Below, piece after piece: positions 60,566 to 64,000 of a stretch of DNA of 64,000 nt; position 1 is the first letter of the stretch, and every line of letters begins with the position of its first letter. The notes beneath the pieces are model-generated. The model was given only the letters and a program-made list of their open reading frames with translations. It was not told where the DNA came from and did not search any database. The stretch comes from Ornithinibacillus massiliensis. Lineage in GTDB: Bacteria; Bacillota; Bacilli; Bacillales; Amphibacillaceae. Position numbers and translations under genes: made by a program. The DNA lies in assembly GCF_018310345.1 (NCBI RefSeq), contig NZ_JAGXBY010000001.1:62001-126000 (forward strand), given 5' to 3'.

Positions 60566-61351
60566 ATGGCATTACGTTTTAGTGTCCTAGCATCCGGGAG
60601 TACGGGAAATGCTTTTTATATCGAATCAGATAAAGAGAAGCTGTTAGTGGATGCGGGCCTGAGCGGAAAACAAATGGACAAGCTCTTTAGCGATGTTCAC
60701 GTTTCACCGTCAGACTTATCCGGGATCCTCGTCACACATGAACACAGTGATCATATTAAGGGATTAGGGATCCTAGCGAGAAAGTATAATCTACCAATCT
60801 ATGCAAATGAAAAAACCTGGAAAGCGATGGAAGGCTCCATCGGTAAGCTATCGCTCGACCAGAAATTTATATTTAATAGAGAAGAAGTAAAAACATTCGG
60901 TGACATCGATGTGGAATCATTTGGCGTTTCTCATGATGCAGCAGAGCCGATGTTTTATGTCTTCCGCAATAACGGGAAAAAGGTAGCACTGGTTACCGAT
61001 TTAGGATACGTATCCGAGCGAATTAAGAAAACCGTAGAAGGTGCCGACGCCTACATCTTTGAAGCAAATCACGATGTCGGCATGCTCCGCATGGGCCGTT
61101 ACCCATGGAGCGTCAAACGCCGTATCCTAGGCGACTCCGGCCACGTATCGAACGAAGACTGTGGACTAGCTTTAACAGATATTATTGATAACAATACAAA
61201 GCGAATTTACCTCGCACACTTAAGTAAAGACAACAACATGAAAGACCTCGCCCGCATGTCAGTAGGAAACATCTTAGAGGAACGAGGCATAAAGATAGAT
61301 TTACACGATACCGACCCAGCCGTACCAACAGCAATGTTTGAAGTTGGGTAG
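60566..61351 (+). CDS. walJ: Metallo-beta-lactamase-fold protein WalJ (YycJ)
   Basis: Protein of 261 residues with the MBL signature [30 protein letters not shown] and the [12 protein letters not shown] segment. YycJ proteins are 5' exonuclease-type MBL enzymes that have been linked to mismatch repair and to coordinating wall synthesis with replication. It is the last gene of the wal operon here; a terminator follows, and then a tandem array and a NERD gene before htrA. Confidence 0.95.
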   Translation: MALRFSVLASGSTGNAFYIESDKEKLLVDAGLSGKQMDKLFSDVHVSPSDLSGILVTHEHSDHIKGLGILARKYNLPIYANEKTWKAMEGSIGKLSLDQKFIFNREEVKTFGDIDVESFGVSHDAAEPMFYVFRNNGKKVALVTDLGYVSERIKKTVEGADAYIFEANHDVGMLRMGRYPWSVKRRILGDSGHVSNEDCGLALTDIIDNNTKRIYLAHLSKDNNMKDLARMSVGNILEERGIKIDLHDTDPAVPTAMFEVG

Positions 61352-61380
61352 GATTGGGATTTGGGTTTGAGTTTGGTTTG

Positions 61381-61412
61381 GGAGAGCGACCGGGGGCGGG
61401 CGCTCTTTTTTT
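61381..61412 (+). terminator. Terminator of the wal operon
   Basis: GAGAGCG / CGCTCT stem with a G-rich loop followed by TTTTTTT. Confidence 0.8.
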
Positions 61413-61440
61413 GTGTGGATGGGATGGAGGGGAGCAGTTG

Positions 61441-61908
61441 GTGCCCTTATTAGGTTGAGTGAGCGTTAAAAGGTAATAGAGAGAAGCTGTCAGTGCCCTT
61501 TTGTGGATGGGAGCGGGGATAAAGGTAACAGAGGAAGAGTGTCAGTGCCCTTTTTCAGTTGGGCGAGCGTCAAAAGGTAACAGAGGAGTAGTATCAGTGC
61601 CCTTTTTCGTTTGAGCGAGTCGAAAAAGGTAACAGAGGAGTGGTATCAGTGCCCTTTTTCAGTTGGTCGAGTCGAAAAAGGTAACAGAGGAAGAGTGTCA
61701 GTGCCCATTTTCGGTTGAGCGAGTTAAAAAAGGTAACAGAGAGATGGTATCAGTGACCTTATCTAGTTGAGCGAGTCGAAAAAGGTAACAGAGGAGTAGT
61801 ATCAGTGCCCTTATTCGGTTGGGCGAGGATAAAAAGGTAACAGAGGGATAGTATCAGTGCCCTTATCTGGTTGGGCGAGGATAAAAAGGTAACAGAGGAA
61901 GTGTATTC
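61441..61908. repeat. Tandem repeat array 2, nine 52-bp units
   Basis: The GTGCCC block recurs at 61441, 61493, 61545, 61597, 61649, 61701, 61753, 61805 and 61857, exactly every 52 bp with no indel. Units share GTGCCC, a T-rich stretch, GTTGRGCGAG, AAAAAGGTAACAGAGG and RTATCA; GCCC/GGGC can pair within each unit. Since 52 is not a multiple of three, no frame repeats in phase, so it is not a protein repeat. The leader GATGGAGG..GCAGTTG is shared with array 1. The next 120 bp (61909-62029) are non-coding. Confidence 0.95.
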
Positions 61909-62029
61909 CGCGTAAATATCTTCAAAATAAGCGTTATCCATACCTTCTTTCAAGCTAACGAACACAAGTAGGTAATAGATACGGGCGGTCTGAGTTCGTT
62001 CTCCTTATCTGGTGAGTTAATCTCCCTAA

Positions 62030-62071
62030 AGAAAAAAGTTCAAAAGGGAGTAGTGGATCCCTTTTGAACCA
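62030..62071 (-). terminator. Terminator of the NERD gene
   Basis: GTTCAAAAGGGA / TCCCTTTTGAAC stem, with a T run on the minus strand. Confidence 0.85.
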
Positions 62072-62073
62072 AG

Positions 62074-62973
62074 TTACTGATAGTAAGACCATCGGTTGAC
62101 GTGTATTAAAGTATATTCTTTTGTTAATATTCTTCTGAGTTTTTTCTTAGAGGTGGTGATTCTGCACCAATCGTAGATAAGGGGAATGGTGATTTTTTTA
62201 TTTGGGAATAGCAATCTTAACTCCTCTACACTTCGTAAAACGGCATCGTCAATGAACTCCTTGTGATTACAATTGGAACAAATACAATGTTTACCTTCAA
62301 CTACCAGTTTGATCCTCCCACAGACTTTACAGCTAGCACCCTTTCTCAGCTCCTCATATTTATACTTAGGCAATTTGGAATATGGAGATTCCTTCAAATG
62401 AAGGGAAGCTAACTTTTTGGCCAGTGCAAGATGCTTCTTGGTTAGCCGGGATGAGATGGTATTAAGTTGTTTTACATGACGCTTTAGTTGTGTAGGAAAA
62501 ATGATAGGTTTATCAGATGGTGCGTGATACATGGTGAACTCGGGGTTTATAAAAACAACGGAAGCATGGAGAGTGAAGTTCATTCCGAGGGTCTGGAGTA
62601 ATTGTCTAAGGAGGGTTTCGGTTCTGTTGAGTTGGGTAAGTGGATTTGCGATTTCGAGTTTATTTCGGTAAATGCGGTCTGTATCGTAGTAAAAATCCCC
62701 ATCGTAATTTTTGACTTCATACAAGTAAATTCTGTCGGCAATAATCAGGGTATCAATTTGAAATGTTGTATGGTTGACCTGGAGTAGTAAATCATTCAAT
62801 ACATAACAATCTAGATTCAGCTCTCGCGTTATGGTATCAAACATTACCTCTCCTTCATAGCCTTTTTGCAAATGGAGTAAATACTGTTTGTCCTTCTCTG
62901 ATAACTCCATTCTGTTCTGCAAGATTTCCTGGACTGCTAGTTCCACTGGTTTTGTTCGTTTTTTATATTCCAT
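62074..62973 (-). CDS. NERD-domain protein with zinc ribbon
   Basis: Nuclease-related-domain protein of 299 residues from ATG 62973 (AAAGGA 8 nt before; the frame is open 24 codons further). The NERD fold (about 35-150) shows GYEGEVMFD, QIDTLIIADRIYLYEVKNYDGDF with the D...ExK catalytic-type pattern (cited in part). A four-Cys zinc ribbon follows (CKVCG...CICSNC), then a C-terminal basic helical region (IPLIYDWCRITT, KKKLRRILTK). It may be a DNA-processing or defence-type nuclease; the role is unknown. It interrupts the usual walJ-htrA neighbourhood. Confidence 0.85.
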   Translation of the reverse strand: MEYKKRTKPVELAVQEILQNRMELSEKDKQYLLHLQKGYEGEVMFDTITRELNLDCYVLNDLLLQVNHTTFQIDTLIIADRIYLYEVKNYDGDFYYDTDRIYRNKLEIANPLTQLNRTETLLRQLLQTLGMNFTLHASVVFINPEFTMYHAPSDKPIIFPTQLKRHVKQLNTISSRLTKKHLALAKKLASLHLKESPYSKLPKYKYEELRKGASCKVCGRIKLVVEGKHCICSNCNHKEFIDDAVLRSVEELRLLFPNKKITIPLIYDWCRITTSKKKLRRILTKEYTLIHVNRWSYYQ

Positions 62974-63091
62974 ATGCCACATCCTTTCTACTAAAAATCT
63001 ATTATATTTCCTTGCTAAATGCAACCTCATGTTTATTCCAATCAAAACAGAACATAATAAAAACTGGAATTCGATATAAAGGAGCTATTAT

Positions 63092-64000
63092 ATGGGTTAC
63101 TACGATCAACATTATCCACCGAATCCCCATCGAAGGAGAAGAAATAATTGGCTTCCTATTTTGCTCGGTGTCGCTATTGGGGTGCTAGTGATGGCGATAG
63201 CTGTTCCGAGAATCCAAGAGATGGGTCAAGAGGATAATGATCATACGAATATGGTAAACAACACGGAGGAACAGCTCGTTTCCTTAGATATTTCCACGCG
63301 CATCACGGAGGTGGTGGAGGTTGTGTCGCCTACTGTGGTTGGGATTACGAATCTACAGCATAAGGCCGACTTCTGGGAGCAACAGCAGGAGAGTGAAGCG
63401 GGAACGGGATCTGGAGTTATTTATAAAAAAGATTCCCGGTATGCGTATGTCGTAACCAACCATCATGTCATTGAGGGAGCGGATGACATTGAGGTGATGC
63501 TCAATGATGACACGGTATTACAGGCGGAGCTTTTGGGAGCGGATTTGTTCTCTGATTTAGCGGTATTACGGATAGACGGGACCAATGTAGACCGTACGAT
63601 TGAACTTGGATCGACTGAGAGTCTAAAAGTTGGAGAGCCTGTCATCGCGATTGGCAATCCGTTAGGGCATATGTTTTCTGGGTCTGTGACGCAAGGGATT
63701 GTGAGCGGGACACAGCGGACGATACCACAGGATTTTAATTTAGATGGTCGGGCAGACTGGCAAGCCGAGGTTATTCAGACGGATGCAGCGATTAATCCTG
63801 GGAATAGTGGTGGTGCCTTAATTAATATGGATGCCAAGCTCATTGGAATTAACTCGATGAAAATTAACCAGGAAGCGGTTGAAGGAATAGGCTTTTCCAT
63901 CCCAATTGATACGGCAAGGCCCATTATGGATGAGTTAGAAAAAACCGGACAAGTAAAGCGACCATACTTAGGAGTTGAAATTTATTCGCTTGATGAGATC
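63092..64000 (+). CDS. HtrA-like serine protease (3' truncated by window end)
   Basis: Membrane-anchored HtrA/DegP-type protease; 303 residues are visible before the window ends. An N-terminal Pro/Arg-rich cytoplasmic part is followed by one membrane segment (about 20-39) and a trypsin-like domain with H (VVTNHHVIEGA), D (FSDLAVLRI) and S (INPGNSGGAL); the PDZ domain begins near the end (KRPYLGVEI). The RBS AAAGGAG precedes ATG 63092. In Bacillus an htrA gene (yycK) follows walJ, as here apart from the array and NERD gene. Confidence 0.95.
   Translation, partial: MGYYDQHYPPNPHRRRRNNWLPILLGVAIGVLVMAIAVPRIQEMGQEDNDHTNMVNNTEEQLVSLDISTRITEVVEVVSPTVVGITNLQHKADFWEQQQESEAGTGSGVIYKKDSRYAYVVTNHHVIEGADDIEVMLNDDTVLQAELLGADLFSDLAVLRIDGTNVDRTIELGSTESLKVGEPVIAIGNPLGHMFSGSVTQGIVSGTQRTIPQDFNLDGRADWQAEVIQTDAAINPGNSGGALINMDAKLIGINSMKINQEAVEGIGFSIPIDTARPIMDELEKTGQVKRPYLGVEIYSLDEI

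Noticed and set aside
61441..61908. CRISPR array reading of the 52-bp repeats
   Set aside because: The whole unit is conserved, including the part that would be a spacer, and no cas genes are nearby. It is a plain tandem repeat.
61759..61965. 68-residue minus-strand frame inside array 2
   Set aside because: It consists of out-of-phase repeat units (period 52) and has no RBS. The same applies to the 75-residue frame at 23580-23807 over array 1.

Overview
The window is about 64 kb of a low-GC, endospore-forming Gram-positive chromosome (Bacillaceae; gene content and the dispersed repeats suggest something near Oceanobacillus, Virgibacillus or Ornithinibacillus, but the genus is an inference). 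It spans the replication origin. Genes point away from the origin on both sides, in the Bacillus oriC order. Leftward from oriC (minus strand): dnaA, dnaN, rlbA, recF, remB, gyrB, gyrA, an HD-GYP-type gene, then yaaC (plus), guaB, dacA, serS with a T-box, tRNA-Ser, a small alarmone synthetase, dck, dgk, tRNA-Arg and a DUF4352 lipoprotein. Rightward (plus strand): rpmH, rnpA, yidC, khpB, mnmE, mnmG, rsmG, noc, soj, spo0J, a DUF554 gene, yyaC, ykvI, a DUF951 gene, ychF, rpsF, ssb, [insert], rpsR, [debris], yybS, gdpP, rplI, dnaB, purA, an M23 peptidase, walR-walK-walH-walI-walJ, a NERD gene and a truncated htrA-like gene.

Origin: DnaA boxes upstream of dnaA (about 20.49-20.84 kb) and a second part between dnaA and dnaN with a DnaA box, GC-rich gap, trinucleotide DnaA-trio-like tract and AT-rich stretch, as in a basal unwinding site. 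A third group of three exact DnaA boxes lies just before mnmE. Two perfect parS palindromes bracket noc-soj-spo0J.

The accessory interest is in four places. (1) The conserved rpsF-ssb-rpsR operon is split by about 5.6 kb of AT-rich DNA carrying a tyrosine recombinase with an abnormal C terminus, an ABC exporter (ATPase plus FtsX-type permease) and a VanZ-like protein, with TGTGTA-type repeats in opposite orientation at the two ends. (2) Between rpsR and yybS is a graveyard: a group II intron 5' fragment directly after the rpsR terminator, a 454-bp IS21-type miniature element with four 22-bp repeats at each end and a 5-bp target duplication (removing it restores an open frame), a 5'-truncated kinase-like gene, a RidA-like start fragment, then a GNAT gene and a membrane protein. 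(3) Two 52-bp-period tandem repeat arrays, at 23.3-23.6 kb and 61.4-61.9 kb. The second lies beside an intact NERD-domain gene; the first abuts a 40-bp fragment identical to part of that gene. (4) An unidentified structured RNA candidate with its own terminator between dnaN and rlbA.

The core genes form working modules: replication initiation and supercoiling, chromosome segregation and nucleoid occlusion, tRNA modification, membrane protein insertion, purine metabolism (guaB, purA with PurR-box-like sites), and the Wal cell-wall system, with a WalR-box match upstream of the neighbouring M23 peptidase.
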